Made by a program: the position numbers and the translations under genes
The notes under the pieces: generated by a model
Databases searched by the model: none
What the model saw: the letters and a program-made list of their open reading frames with translations, nothing else
What the model was told of the DNA's origin: nothing
Shown: positions 21,936 through 32,568 of the stretch, one piece after another
How positions within the stretch are numbered: the stretch's first letter is position 1
Layout of the letters: every line of letters begins with the position of its first letter
Assembly: GCF_040869045.1 (NCBI RefSeq)
Contig: NC_090319.1
Location: forward strand, 64,390,779 to 64,454,778
Direction: 5' to 3'
From: Eurosta solidaginis
Taxonomy: Eukaryota > Arthropoda > Insecta > Diptera > Tephritidae
DNA length: 64,000 bases

Positions 21936-23095
21936 TTATCTACATGTAGAAGAAGATTTTTTTATTGACATCAAAGTGCTTTTTAACTACCGGCTTTGTA
22001 ACTGGACCGTAATTTTTCGGAACTGGTTCGCCCTTTTACTTCACAAGTAGCCCAATACTCCAATGAAACTCTAAAATATCCTTTTATACACTGGCTCAGG
22101 TTGTATATCGTCGCATTTCCTCAGAGAACTGCCGAAATACCTCTAGGGTGCACTTTCCCATTCAGTCCACAGCCTGTGTCCAATAAGTACAATTCTGCTC
22201 TCAATTTGGACACCTACCAAACAGCTTTTGACAGTGGAGGTGGTGGTGTGCAACAAGAATGTCATCACCTACGATGAGTATCTTAGTCTCATCAAATGCA
22301 ATATGACTTCCGAGCTGTGAGAAGTAGTCAAAGATAAGGTGAACTATCAATCTGTATAACATGTCCATCAACACCGACGCTGTCATTCCTCCAACTCCGC
22401 TATGGGGACGTGATTCATCAGCTAACTGCTGCTATTGCTTGCCCGCTACTTAACTGTTGCCCCCGACCCTACCATACTACCATACTCATCTGCTACTCAA
22501 CTTTTGCCGTCCCGAAGTACCACCTCTCACCTCTGGCCCCCCTTCCCATACGCCCTAAGTTGTTGAGCTACTTCCGAGTTCGCCTGCCCTACGATTGCAA
22601 GATCAGTCATCTCACCGTAGTAGTAATCAACGACATCGTTCGCTCTCAACTACTCCGATCAGTTCATATTAACAAGCCCAGTGAGTTGCTCTCGCGCTCC
22701 CCACTCTCACACCCAGGGCCGTAGAGAGAAAATCCGGGCCGGGACTAAACAATTTACGAGCTCCCTATAAAAATTCCACTAATACATTTGATTAATTTGA
22801 AGTAATGACGTCTCATTCATGAATCACTATTGATAGATTACATCAAAAAAATTGTTTCCCACATTTTTTGGACTAATTGCTAAAAATAAAATTAACACAG
22901 AGTATTTACTGTTTATACTGTTTTATCGTAACGTAAAAATAAAATTCTCTTTTAACAGCCACATGTTGTTTCAAATAATCTTTTCTAGTTATTTGGTAAC
23001 ATTTTAGTACATTTCTGATAAATATAATGATGATTATAAATTTTAATTTCGTATATCAAAGAGTGGCTTTTCTTGCTTTTTTTGCTGCAAAATTT
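21936..23095. other. Unassigned sequence
   Basis: The GC-richer part 22200-22735 has short frames on both strands but no recognised motif or splice logic. It may be an old transposon. 22740-23095 is AT-rich with no signal. Confidence 0.4.
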
Positions 23096-24013
23096 TTATA
23101 CTCAGTTGAGCAGAGCTCACAGAGTATATTAACTTTGATTGGATAACGGTTGGTTGTACAGGTATAAAGGAATCGAGATAGATATAGACTTCCATATATC
23201 AAAATAATCAGGATCGAAAAAAAATTTGATTGAGCCATGTCCGTCCGTCCGTCCGTTAACACGATAACTTGAGTAAATTTTGAGGCATCTTGATGAAATT
23301 TGGTATGTAGGTTCCTCAGCACTCATCTCAGATAGCTATTTAAAATGAACGATATCGGACTATAACCACGCCCACTTTTTCGATATCGAAAATTTCGAAA
23401 AACCGAAAAAGTGCGATAATTCATTACAAAAGACAGATAAAGCGACGAAACTTAGTAGATAAGTTGAATTTATGACGCAGAATAGAAAACTAGTAAAATT
23501 TTGGACAACGGGCGTGGCACCGCCCACTTTTAAAAGAAGGTAATTTAGAAGTTTTGCAAGCTGTAATTTGTCAGTCGTTGAAGATATCATGATGAAATTT
23601 GGCAGGGACGTTACTCCTATTACTATATGTACGCCTAATAAAACTTAGCAAAATCGGAGAAGGACCACGCCCAGTTTTAAAAATTTTTTTTTTTTTATGT
23701 AAAATTTTAACAAAAAATTTAATATCTTCACAGTATATAAGTAAATTATGTCAACATTCAACTCCAGTAATGATATGGTGCAACAAAATACAAAAATAAA
23801 AGAAAATTTCAAAATGGGCGTGGACTATGGCCCACTCCCTCATAAAATACTCCTTAATGTCTTTCATTTGATACACATATCATACAAACACATTCCACGG
23901 TTTCCCTCGGTTCATTTTCCTACATGGTTATTTTCCCTTATGTTGTCACCATAGCTCTCAACTGAGTATGTAATGTTCGGTTACACTCGAACTTAACCTT
24001 CCTTACTTGTTTT
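23096..24013 (+). repeat. Dispersed repeat family A, apparently full-length copy
   Basis: Starts TTTTATACTCAGTTGAGCAG and ends CTTCCTTACTTGTTTTA, about 918 bp. It holds GTCCGTCCGTCCGT (23238) and the CGATATCGAAAATTTCG palindromic word (23381). The copy at 1190-2830 is inverted relative to this one, and the copy at 1-205 is in the same orientation. Non-coding; the element class is unknown. Confidence 0.8.
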
Positions 24014-24167
24014 ATTTATGAAATTAAATATATTAGCGTGTGTCCCAAACGCACTTCGAATGACGTTGTACGGACTTCACCCAATTTGGTGATATTATAA
24101 TTATTCCATAATTCGATTGGATATAACGCCTTCTTTCGACGTTGCTGTGTTCCAGGCTGAAAAAAAT

Positions 24168-24212
24168 TTCAGAAGTCAAAATTCAGAAATTAATCTGACA
24201 GCAAAAAAACAT
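24168..24212. repeat. Left arm of a palindrome split by the Copia insertion
   Basis: TTCAGAAGTCAAAATTCAGA...GACAGCAAAAAAACAT is mirrored at 28830-28873 by ATGTTTTTTGCTGTC...TTTTGACTTCTGAA. Removing the Copia element and one CATTA leaves the arms 19 bases apart. Confidence 0.75.
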
Positions 24213-24214
24213 TA

Positions 24215-24432
24215 TGTTGAAATAATCTGGCAACTCGAATAGCTGTTATACGTCTTTGTTCTATCTCTTTATCATATAATTTTTTCCTATTGTAATGAGA
24301 CAGTTTTCTAGTTAGTTGTTACGATCACTCAAGTCGATGAGACTTTAATAATAATAAACATCTTTGAATTTACTTCTACGAATACTTTTATTTCGCGGTT
24401 ACGCCAAAAGGTAACGACCTCTAAATCTAACA
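24215..24432 (+). repeat. Copia 5' LTR
   Basis: 218 bp, TG...CA ends. Contains AATAATAATAAACATC (24346-24361) with an AATAAA polyadenylation hexamer. Confidence 0.95.
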
Positions 24433-24435
24433 AAA

Positions 24436-24449
24436 GGTTATGGGCCCAG
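24436..24449 (+). promoter_or_regulatory. Primer-binding site complementary to initiator tRNA-Met (internal half)
   Basis: GGTTATGGGCCCAG lies 3 bases after the 5' LTR. It is the complement of the anticodon-stem region CTGGGCCCATAACC of insect initiator tRNA-Met, the half-tRNA primer known for copia. The gag start codon (ATG 24440) lies inside this site. Confidence 0.85.
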
Positions 24450-25543
24450 GTGGACCTAAGACGCGAAGCCAAAGTAAAGTAGAAGAACAAGAGATAACTG
24501 AAGAATCAAATTCGACAGATGACGACGTGTTTGAAGACAATTTACTGCAACCAGAGTCGATAAAATCCGAACAAGTGTCACGTGAGCATATTACAAGTGA
24601 ACTCCCAGATATGGCAAATGGGCTATACGCTATTGAAAAGCTCGATGAGCATAATTATGACTCATGGTGCGTGCAAATGCGTGGAGTGCTAATTCATTCG
24701 GATCAGTGGAAAGTCGTGTCTGGTAAACTAGCACGGACTGATGACAATGCTGAAGAGTGGTATACGTTAGATGAGAAAGCGCTCGCTACAATGGTTTTGT
24801 CAGTCAAACCAACACAACTGAACCACATTAAAAATTGCAAGCAATCCAAGGAAGCGTGGGAAAAATTGGAGTCCATCTATAAACCCAAAGGTCCTGCTAG
24901 AAAAGTTACCCTATATAAAAGTCTGTTGAGTCTCCGTTTGTCGGATGACGGTAATATGCTACAATTTTTAAACTCATTTCAAGACATTGTTGAGAAATTA
25001 GCAGAGGTCGGAATTGCCATAAACAATGAGATGTTGGTCATCATACTTCTATCGAGTCTGCCAAACCATTTTGAAAGCTTCGTGATTGCCATGGAAACAA
25101 GAGATGAACTACCGGAATACAGCGTATTAAAAGTGAAACTTCTAGAAGAATACGAGCGAAGAAATAATCGAAACAATAAAGAAAGCATTCAGCATGCATT
25201 TTCTGCTCAGAACAACAACAATAATAGAGCTCAACATCGAATGGACAAAAATAAGAACCCTAATGATTCTACTTCCACTTTGCATGGAAACTGTAAGGCG
25301 AAAAATAATGTTAAATGCTACCATTGTCATAAACGCGGGCACTATGCTTACAACTGTAAATCGAAAAAACCAAAAGAACAAAAAGAATCGAAGGAAAGCT
25401 CATATTATGCACAAGCTAACACAGCAATCACAAATATCAACAACTACTACAATTGCGAAAACCGGTCTGAGTGGATTGTGGATAGTGGTGCCACATCACA
25501 TATGTGTAACAACAAAGATTTTTTGTTTCAATGGAAAAAGTAG
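24440..25543 (+). CDS. Copia gag with the start of protease
   Basis: 367 codons. The N-terminal half matches the UBN2/gag-polypeptide type (YAIEKLDEHNYDSWCVQM at about 60-80, then VTLYKSLLSLRL and LLSSLPNHFESF). A CCHC zinc knuckle CYHCHKRGHYAYNC sits at about 293-306, and the protease active-site motif WIVDSGATSHM at about 345-355. The frame stops at 25541-25543, inside the protease domain; the rest of protease continues in another frame from about 25531. Gag would form the virus-like particle and bind RNA. ATG 24440 is the first ATG of the transcript body and lies within the primer-binding site. No alternative upstream start is available because the LTR precedes it. Confidence 0.92.
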   Translation: MGPGGPKTRSQSKVEEQEITEESNSTDDDVFEDNLLQPESIKSEQVSREHITSELPDMANGLYAIEKLDEHNYDSWCVQMRGVLIHSDQWKVVSGKLARTDDNAEEWYTLDEKALATMVLSVKPTQLNHIKNCKQSKEAWEKLESIYKPKGPARKVTLYKSLLSLRLSDDGNMLQFLNSFQDIVEKLAEVGIAINNEMLVIILLSSLPNHFESFVIAMETRDELPEYSVLKVKLLEEYERRNNRNNKESIQHAFSAQNNNNNRAQHRMDKNKNPNDSTSTLHGNCKAKNNVKCYHCHKRGHYAYNCKSKKPKEQKESKESSYYAQANTAITNINNYYNCENRSEWIVDSGATSHMCNNKDFLFQWKK

Positions 25544-28524
25544 AGGAAATGGTGTCGATTCCTGGAAATCAAATCGTCACAGCAGTAGGAAAGGGAGATG
25601 TGAAATTGACAACGGCAAATGGCAAATTACTGCTCAAAAATGTCTTGTATGCTCCCACATTCCAACATAACTTTTTCTCAGTTATAAAGTGTGTTAAAAA
25701 CGGCGCGAAGGTGACATTTTCAGACCAGGGTGTTGTTGTAAAAGATAAACATTGCAATGGTATAACCTTGAAAGCAAATATCAAAAATGATTTGTTTGTG
25801 TTTGAGAGTACAATGCAGTCGGCGTATTCGTGTGTATTGCAAGAAAATATGTGGCATTTGAGGCTTGGACATGTAAATTTCGGATGTTTGCATCAAATGA
25901 AAACAAAGCAATTAGTGCGCGGATTAGAAAAAGCACATTTTAAGGAAAATAATTCGTGTGTTACATGCATGCGCAGCAAAATTCACACGCAACCGTTCCC
26001 ACAACAATCTGAAAGTAAAGCTGACAATATATTGGGCTTGATACACACCGACGTATGTGGCCCCTTCAACGTTCAATCAATTGGTGGCTCACGATATTTT
26101 CTTAGCTTCATTGACGATAGGTCTAGAAAAATGTTTGTTTACTTCATAAAATCGAAGGAAGAAGTACTTGATAAGTTCAAAGCATTTAAAAACATGGTAG
26201 AGCGTCAAACAGGGAAGTTGATACGCTCTTTGAGAAGTGATAATGGAGGCGAATTTATTAACAATGCCTTTAATAAGTACCTGGAGGAAAATGGTATTAC
26301 ACGCCAATTGAGTACTCCTTATAGCCCACAACAGAACGGAGTATCGGAGAGAGCCAACCGTACATTGGTTGAAATGGCAAGGTCGATGTTAGTGCAAGCC
26401 AATCTCAGTGAGAAATTTTGGGCGGAGGCAGTAGCAACCGCGGTGTACCTTCGAAATCGCATATCATCTAAATCAATTGGTGATATAACTCCAAACGAAA
26501 TATGGTATCGGAAAAAGCCTAATATACAACACCTCAGAGTGTTCGGGTGTTTAGCGATTGCGTTGGATAAATCGGAAAATCGTAAATTCCGTGCTAAAGG
26601 AAGGAATTGTATTATGGTGGGCTACTCACAAGAGTCAAAAGCGTATCGATTGTATGACATAGAAGCGAAGAAGATTATTATTAGAAGAGATGTCAAATTT
26701 CAAGAAGATATGCTAATGGGTAAATCTACGCCGGACGGTGAAATTTTAAGACAACTTGAATCGTACGAAAACCTTGATAATGAGGTGGCAGAAAATACCG
26801 TATCCACACATTTAACAGAAACAAATGTAGCAGAAAGAGATGAACAGAGTTTAAGCAGAAAGCCAAGTTCTGATGAAGTATGCCAACCAAAGCGTGGACG
26901 TCCGAAAATTATTCGCACAGGCAGGCCCGGTCGACCCCGAAAAATACCCAACAGCGTTAATTTTTTATCTCATAAAATCACCATACCCGAGAGCGTGAAA
27001 GTTATTGACGGTAAAGAATATAAGCAAGAGTGGAAAGCAGCCATGAAACAAGAGATTGACTCGTTGATTATGAACAAAACTTGGTCACTAACTGAATTAC
27101 CACCAAACCAAAAACCAATCGCATGTAAATGGGTATTTGATTTAAAATCAGATAAAAATGGAAACATCGAACGTTTTAAGGCCCGATTAGTGGCGAAAGG
27201 ATGTAGCCAAAAATATGGGATTAATTATAAAGAAACATTCTCGCCAGTCATAAGATATGCAACAATAAGAATGTTGCTTGCGCTTGCAGCTGCAAATAAA
27301 ATGTATCTTCACCAGTTGGATATCACAGCAGCCTACCTTAATAGTTCTCTAAATGAAGAGTGTTACATGCAACAACCTGAAGGTTTTGTAGATGAAAAAT
27401 ATCCAGATCGAGTATTGCGGCTACACAAAGCAATCTACGGGCTCAAACAGTCAGGACGTGAGTGGAACTTCACGATTGATGCCGTCCTCAATAAAATGGG
27501 GTTTTTGCCTAGCAAAAACGAGCAGTGTCTATACATACGCTACATTGGCGGAAATTTATGTGTCGTTGCAGTCTATGTAGACGATTTAATTGTAGGTAGC
27601 CAAAGTTTAGAAGACATAAACATGTTTAAAGCCGACCTCGCAAAAGAGTTTAAGCTCGTTGATAAGGGACCGATCTCATATTTCCTTGGTTGGGAGATCG
27701 ACAGGTGTGGAAGTACTGGTGCGATAACAGTATGTCAGTCTAAATATATACGCAATCTATTAAAACAATACGATATGGTCAATTGCCGTCCTGTATCAAC
27801 TCCTTTGGATCCAGGGTATAAGGTGGGTGATGTAGACGAATCTGACACACAGATCGAACAGAAATCATACCAGCAGTTGATTGGTGAGTTACTATATTTG
27901 GCAATATCTACACGCCCTGATATATAACATTCTGTAAGTAAATTGGAACAATGTAATTCAAACCCAACCCGTAAGCACGAAGTTGGCGCGAAACATATAT
28001 TACGCTACCTGGCAAAAACTATCGATCTGAAGTTGAAATACGATGGCAATATAAAAGAAATAGAAGGCTACTCTGACGCAGATAGGGGTGGTGACATCAA
28101 AGATAGAAAATCGTACTCTGGATACGTGTTTTTAATGAGTGGTGGTGCAATTTCTTGGGAAAGTAAGAAGCAGAGTGCGGTAGCAGTAAGCACAACCGAA
28201 GCGGAATACTATGCACTGTCTACAGCAGTAAAAGAAGGAATTTACCTTAAACGCCTTTTAGAGGAAATTGGACAATATGCGGCAAATGAGCATATCTTAA
28301 TAAAATGCGACAACTTAAGCACTCAACAGCTAGCGAAAAATCCAGTATACCGACCGCGTACTAAACACATAGACATACGCTTTCATCATGTACGTGATGA
28401 AATATCTAAGGGCACTGTCAAATTAGCTTACATAGCATCTGGTGACATGATTGCAGACGTACTCACTAAAAATCTATCAAAGGATAAACACATTAAATTT
28501 GTGAAGCTTATGGGTCTTTCATAA
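25531..28524 (+). pseudogene. Copia pol: protease end, integrase, RT, RNase H; one stop
   Basis: The frame runs 798 codons to a TAA at 27925-27927, then continues in the same frame to 28524. Protease remainder at about 1-50. Integrase zinc motif HLRLGHVN...CVTCMRSK at about 108-151. Integrase D, D, E in LIHTDVCGPF (173), LRSDNGGEF (236) and NGVSERANR (272). RT starts at about 500 with CKWVFDLKSDKNG and TFSPV; YVDD is at about 680. RNase H after the stop has SDADRGGDIKDRKSYSG and STTEAEYYAL. The stop falls after RPDI, between RT and RNase H. Domain order and motifs are otherwise complete, so the damage is a frame break at 25534-25543 and this nonsense codon. Confidence 0.93.
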
Positions 28525-28578
28525 TACATATGCACATTTGAATTTTATTTCGAATTCGCTAAAACAGATATTCGTGTT

Positions 28579-28587
28579 GAGAGGAAA
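28579..28587 (+). promoter_or_regulatory. Copia polypurine tract
   Basis: GAGAGGAAA ends immediately before the 3' LTR TG at 28588, the expected place for the plus-strand primer. Confidence 0.75.
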
Positions 28588-28805
28588 TGTTGAAATAATC
28601 TGGCAACTCGAATAGCTGTTATACGTCTTTGTTCTATCTCTTTATCATATAATTTTTTCCTATTGTAATGAGACAGTTTTCTAGTTAGTTGTTACGATCA
28701 CTCAAGTCGATGAGACTTTAATAATAATAAACATCTTTGAATTTACTTCTACGAATACTTTTATTTCGCGGTTACGCCAAAAGGTAACGACCTCTAAATC
28801 TAACA
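28588..28805 (+). repeat. Copia 3' LTR
   Basis: 218 bp; I find no difference from the 5' LTR. Followed by the second CATTA. Confidence 0.95.
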
Positions 28806-28884
28806 CATTAAACTTTTGCGCAAAATTTTATGTTTTTTGCTGTCTTATTACTTTCTGAATTTTGACTTCTGAATATTGATTTCT

Positions 28885-30450
28885 GAATTTTTGTTTCTGA
28901 AAAAAGGGTTCTGGCTAATGTTTTCTGAAAAAATGTGTTTCCGAATTTTTTTTTCTGAATTTATGGGGGGAACCAGATGTCGGACCACAACATCAATGGT
29001 GGCGTCTCTAGCTTAATGGTAGTCAGTATTTTGAACCAAATTGAGGGCAGCAAGACACATTCGAACTTGTTGATGTATTTGAGAATGCCGGTAATATCTC
29101 CGTATGCTTGTGCAGTAAAATATAGCTTAATTAATGAATTTAGTGCTTGTGTTAATCCTGGAACATGGTTTGCGAATGGTCTGATTGCCTCAATTCTAGC
29201 CGATCACCTAGTGTCTGAAAGACTGTGAAGAGAGCTTGGTACATTTTTTTTTGAGGACGTCCCATTGTTTTGGACTGCTGCTGAAAATAATAAAACATTT
29301 TTGTACAACTCCGAACAAAGTAATTGCAGCGGTACAACATTCTGCAGCATCAATACCACATAAATTGAGACTGTAGGTTGCAAAAGGCGAGTAATCAGCA
29401 TTCGAGTATGACGTAGTGCTCCGTTGTAAGCTCCTTTCATATTGGCGCCGTTATCTTTTAATGGGATTTCATGTTTGACTAGAGTATAAAAAATTAGATT
29501 AGCGATTTTCTGACCAGTTTTTTGGTTACCATTCACGAAAGCCAAAAACCGTTCTTGAATTGTAAAATTTGTTGCTTTCGAATTGAAATGGAGTTAGCGC
29601 AAAATGAACGTATTCTGTTCAGCGTGACTACAAACAGGCGTAGCATCAACGATGATAGCAAAATACTTGGCTTTCTTGCCTTGATCTAATATAGTTTCAC
29701 TCACATGCTTTGCACAAATTTCTATAAACTTGTTCTGAATCTCTGGGGAAAGATAGTGAACTTGTAAACGTTTGTGCTGTCGTTGTGAAATCCTAACATT
29801 CTCCAAATGATCTCTAAGTATCGGATCATATTGGCTTATGAGATCTTAGATGCCCAAAAAATGTCCATCGTTTCGTTCTCCATGATATATATTTTCACCT
29901 TTAAACTCTAGACCTCTTTCACCCAAAAATAAAATAGTGGCCAAAATTCTATATAAAATTTCTTTCTACTTTTGAGTTTCAGCGATTAGCTGTTCATTGA
30001 TAAGTGTATCAATTGTAGCCTCCTTTTGAATTAGATTTTGTAAAGATCGCCATTGAATATAACATTTAATGTGATCTTGAGTATTTTCGTGTGATGGCAG
30101 TTTATCGTATAGCTTCTTCCATACCTGGAATTTCGAATATCCGCCAGGACAACAAATTTTAGGTAGATTTAAATAAAATATTGGCGCTTAACAGACGACA
30201 TGACAGGCAATAAAAAGCATTGCTACTGGCACTCCACACTAACCAGTCACGCTCCTCTTTCTCTCCATTTGGCAAGATTCTGTTTAACAACGCGGTGGGA
30301 AATGCCTCGTCATGACAATCACGTGGAAAAATAAAAGGGCACTTTTGATTACCTCGCGGAATTATTTCGTTGACTTATTCAGATCGCAAAAACTCATTAT
30401 TAATGGTACCGATATCAAACTCGTTTAAATAATCTGGACTTTGATACAGA
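28885..30450 (-). mobile_element. hAT-like transposon relic (ZMYM1/DUF4371 type)
   Basis: A decayed transposase-type coding region on the minus strand; its edges are not defined. Its 3' side adjoins the palindrome that received the Copia element. The region lies in what would be the intron downstream of the clip protease exon ending at 30747. Confidence 0.7.
28985..30440 (-). pseudogene. TTF zinc-finger/DUF4371 hAT-family transposase fragment
   Basis: From about 30380 downwards, the minus strand reads PRGNQKCPFIFPRD, a TTF-type finger region, followed by DWLVWS (about 30220), HENTQDHIKC (about 30080), VRISQRQHKRLQVHYLSPEI (29795), KYFAIIVDATPVCSHAEQ (29660), AFVNGNQKTGQKIA (29540), IPLKDNGANMKGAYNGA (29470) and SSLHSLSDTR (29210). 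This order matches the ZMYM1-like proteins that carry DUF4371 and descend from hAT transposases. Several stops and shifts break it. The hAT C-terminal dimerisation region is not seen. Confidence 0.82.
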
Positions 30451-30746
30451 GTTGATGGTACATTTTTGTTTGATGTTTTTATTGTCTCCTCCCTGTTCGA
30501 AGGCTCAGGCGAAAAATTATTATCAATATTCGTTGCATCGTTCGCATCGTCGGGTGTGAGTCACACCTCTAAAAATAACTACTGTATTCTTACTCAGTTG
30601 GAGTTCGTTGTATCCCTTTCCGATCCTGCATTGACTGAATGCTACGGCAGCCCTCGACAAAACCCACTTCCTATCTTTCAGTCGGTGTAACAAAAGTCAC
30701 AAGTACCTGAATATTTGCCAATTTTAGTTTGTTCTCCACCACTTAC

Positions 30747-32357
30747 CGTTCATGTGCGCGCACTTCCTTCACAGCAAATGTAACTGGCGCAGAAGGTTCA
30801 GCATCGGTCGATAAATCGATATCACCCAAACGTACAGTAAATTGTCGCGCTGCAAAACTAAAATATGACACCGATTTCAAAAGTATTCTAATGGTAAAAA
30901 ATTAAAATAGCTTACGGTTTCTGACGCGAATCTCTCGTACAATGCGCAGCTGTCAAAATATATTTGGAACCAATAAGCGAGCCACCGCACCAGAATTCTG
31001 TACGTTTCGGACCATGCAAAAATATTGCAGCCATCCATGGCCATTGACCATTCGGTGCTTCAACTCCACCAACAATACGCCCCGAGGAATATTCCTGTTG
31101 TCCACACTCTTCTGGATCTACAATATTATTGTTGCCTAGCAGTTCTAACTCATTGCCCAGAGGGTTTGGTGTAGTCGTCGTTGTTGCGGTCGTTGTTGAG
31201 GGTTTCAACTGTGGTATTAACACCAAACTCGGCGATGATGCTGGACGTGGTGTAGTTGGACGTTTTGTTGCTATCACAGTAACTGGCGCTTTTGTAGTCA
31301 GTTTTAGTGGACGTTGTGTAGTGAGCACAGTTGAAGACTCTGGCAATGGACAACAGACCCCGGGCACAAAAAGGCTTTTAAAGCACAAAGATTCACGTAA
31401 GCTGCTTAAGTTCAATAATAAAGCGGGACAGCTACTCAAATCTTCGCATCGGCCAGGACGCCCGTTGGGTGTTTTGCAATAATTTTCGGCGTCTTTACCG
31501 ATCACATCTTCTGTAGTCCCTGGCAACTGATCAACACGATCTATTGAGTGTGTGGTTGTCGGGTGGGTAGTCGTGCTTGGTCGCATTGTGGTGGGTAGTT
31601 TGTTTAGTTGTTGCGTTTGATTACTCGCACCCGTTTCAGGTTTCTTAACTTTATTCCGATTCTTCTTCTTTTTCTTCTTCTTCTTAGTATCTTTGGTTTC
31701 AACGAACATGGGATCCGCTGGCGTTTGCATGCCTCCCTCGCGCTTAACTAACGTTTGTACATTGGTAATTTTTTGCTCTTTTACGAGATTACTCTCATGT
31801 GACGGTGGCCCAAGTATTTTAGCTGTCGGATTTACGTCACTAAATTTTGTAGATGGCGCTGCCGTCGTTGTACTAGTAGTCGTTATAGCGCTTGTTGTAC
31901 TAATCCCACTAACAGTACTAGAGGCAATATTCACCTCATTTCCCACACCAGACGCTTGATACGTTTCAGGTTTGGGTTCATGCTGCCCACCGCGCGTTAT
32001 ATCCACCAACAAATGTCCCATTGTATTAAGTGCTCCTAAAGTTTCCGAGATGCGATTGATTGCCGATTGAGAGAGTAGTCGCGGAATATTTTCATCACTA
32101 CTACTATCTGTGCTACTGCTCTCTTCATCATCGCTATCGTTATAGTACTCATCTTCATCATCATCGTCGTCATCCTCCGAGTCGGCATCTCTACTTTCAG
32201 ATACCGAATCAGCATCTGATTCTGAATCTAAAGATGATGACTCTCCGCCAGCTTTCAGGCGATTATTTTGTTTTACTTTATTTGTTTCCACACGTCCAAC
32301 TCGTTTCGAAGTTTTAGCCATCACGTATCCTTTGGAGAATGGTGAGTCCGATTGCGA
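30747..32357 (-). CDS. Clip-domain serine protease, two exons of a partial gene
   Basis: Main exon 32357-30916: acceptor TTTTTTTCAG at its start, donor CC|GTAAGC at its end. Numbering from a GTG codon at 32324: an acidic/Ser run at 27-75, Thr-rich and Lys-rich linkers, a six-Cys clip domain at about 283-327 ([12 protein letters not shown]...GVCCP), an inter-domain Cys in [11 protein letters not shown], activation site R|IVGG at 416, CGGSLIG, and catalytic His in TAAHC (461). Exon 30857-30747 (111 bp), after a 58-bp intron with acceptor ATATTTTAG, adds [16 protein letters not shown] up to VRAHER and ends at donor GTAAGT. Exons with catalytic Asp and Ser are not in the window. Arg at the activation site implies cleavage by a trypsin-like enzyme. 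Extracellular; the family acts in proteolytic cascades of immunity and development. It most resembles large proclotting-enzyme-like clip proteases of flies. The orthologue name is not certain. Confidence 0.9.
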
Positions 32358-32450
32358 CTGAAAAAAAGACGCTGCCTTAAAAGTAGATGTGAATCCAAAC
32401 AGTATACTAAACTAAAAGGCTTTAGGCTATTTTACTATCTGTGAACTTAC

Positions 32451-32568
32451 ATTGGTCGTTTGTCAAGTGCCTTGGCTCGTCATCATCTGAGTCAACGCTG
32501 GCCGCTTGTGTATAATACTGAGAGAGAAATGTGACTGAGAGCACTGCAAATGAGAAAAAAAATTTCAT
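32451..32568 (-). CDS. Signal-peptide exon, probably of the clip protease
   Basis: ATG at 32568 is followed by a hydrophobic signal peptide (MKFFFSFAVLSVTFLSQYY, cleavage near TQAAS) and an acidic stretch SVDSDDDEPRHLTNDQ. A donor GTAAGT follows at 32450. It lies 93 bp upstream of the main exon, and its acidic end fits the acidic start of that exon. However, it ends in phase 1, while the main exon reads in phase 0 from its acceptor. The two are therefore either not directly joined or one base is wrong. A secreted protease needs such an exon. Confidence 0.65.

Larger units (their letters stand above)
24215..28805 (+). mobile_element. Copia-type LTR retrotransposon, recent insertion
   Basis: The 218-bp LTRs at 24215-24432 and 28588-28805 (TGTTGAAAT...ATCTAACA) appear identical base for base. 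They are flanked by a perfect 5-bp duplication CATTA (24210-24214, 28806-28810). The primer-binding site is copia-like, and a purine tract precedes the 3' LTR. Domain order is gag, protease, integrase, RT, RNase H, as in Pseudoviridae/Copia. Despite LTR identity, the coding region has one frame break inside protease and one stop before RNase H. It landed in the loop of an older palindrome. Confidence 0.96.

Noticed and set aside
22410..22724. 104-codon plus-strand frame rich in Pro/Leu/Ser
   Set aside because: No recognised motif, no splice sites or start context; chance frame in GC-richer relic sequence.
25531..25543. Programmed frameshift between Copia gag and pol
   Set aside because: The break lies inside the protease domain, not between gag and protease, and no proper slippery heptamer in the required register is present; an indel at the A-run is simpler.
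31129..31482. Plus-strand 117-codon frame
   Set aside because: Shadow of the Thr/Pro-rich linker of the clip protease on the other strand.
32060..32317. Plus-strand frame rich in His/Tyr
   Set aside because: Antisense of the acidic Ser/Asp run of the clip protease exon.
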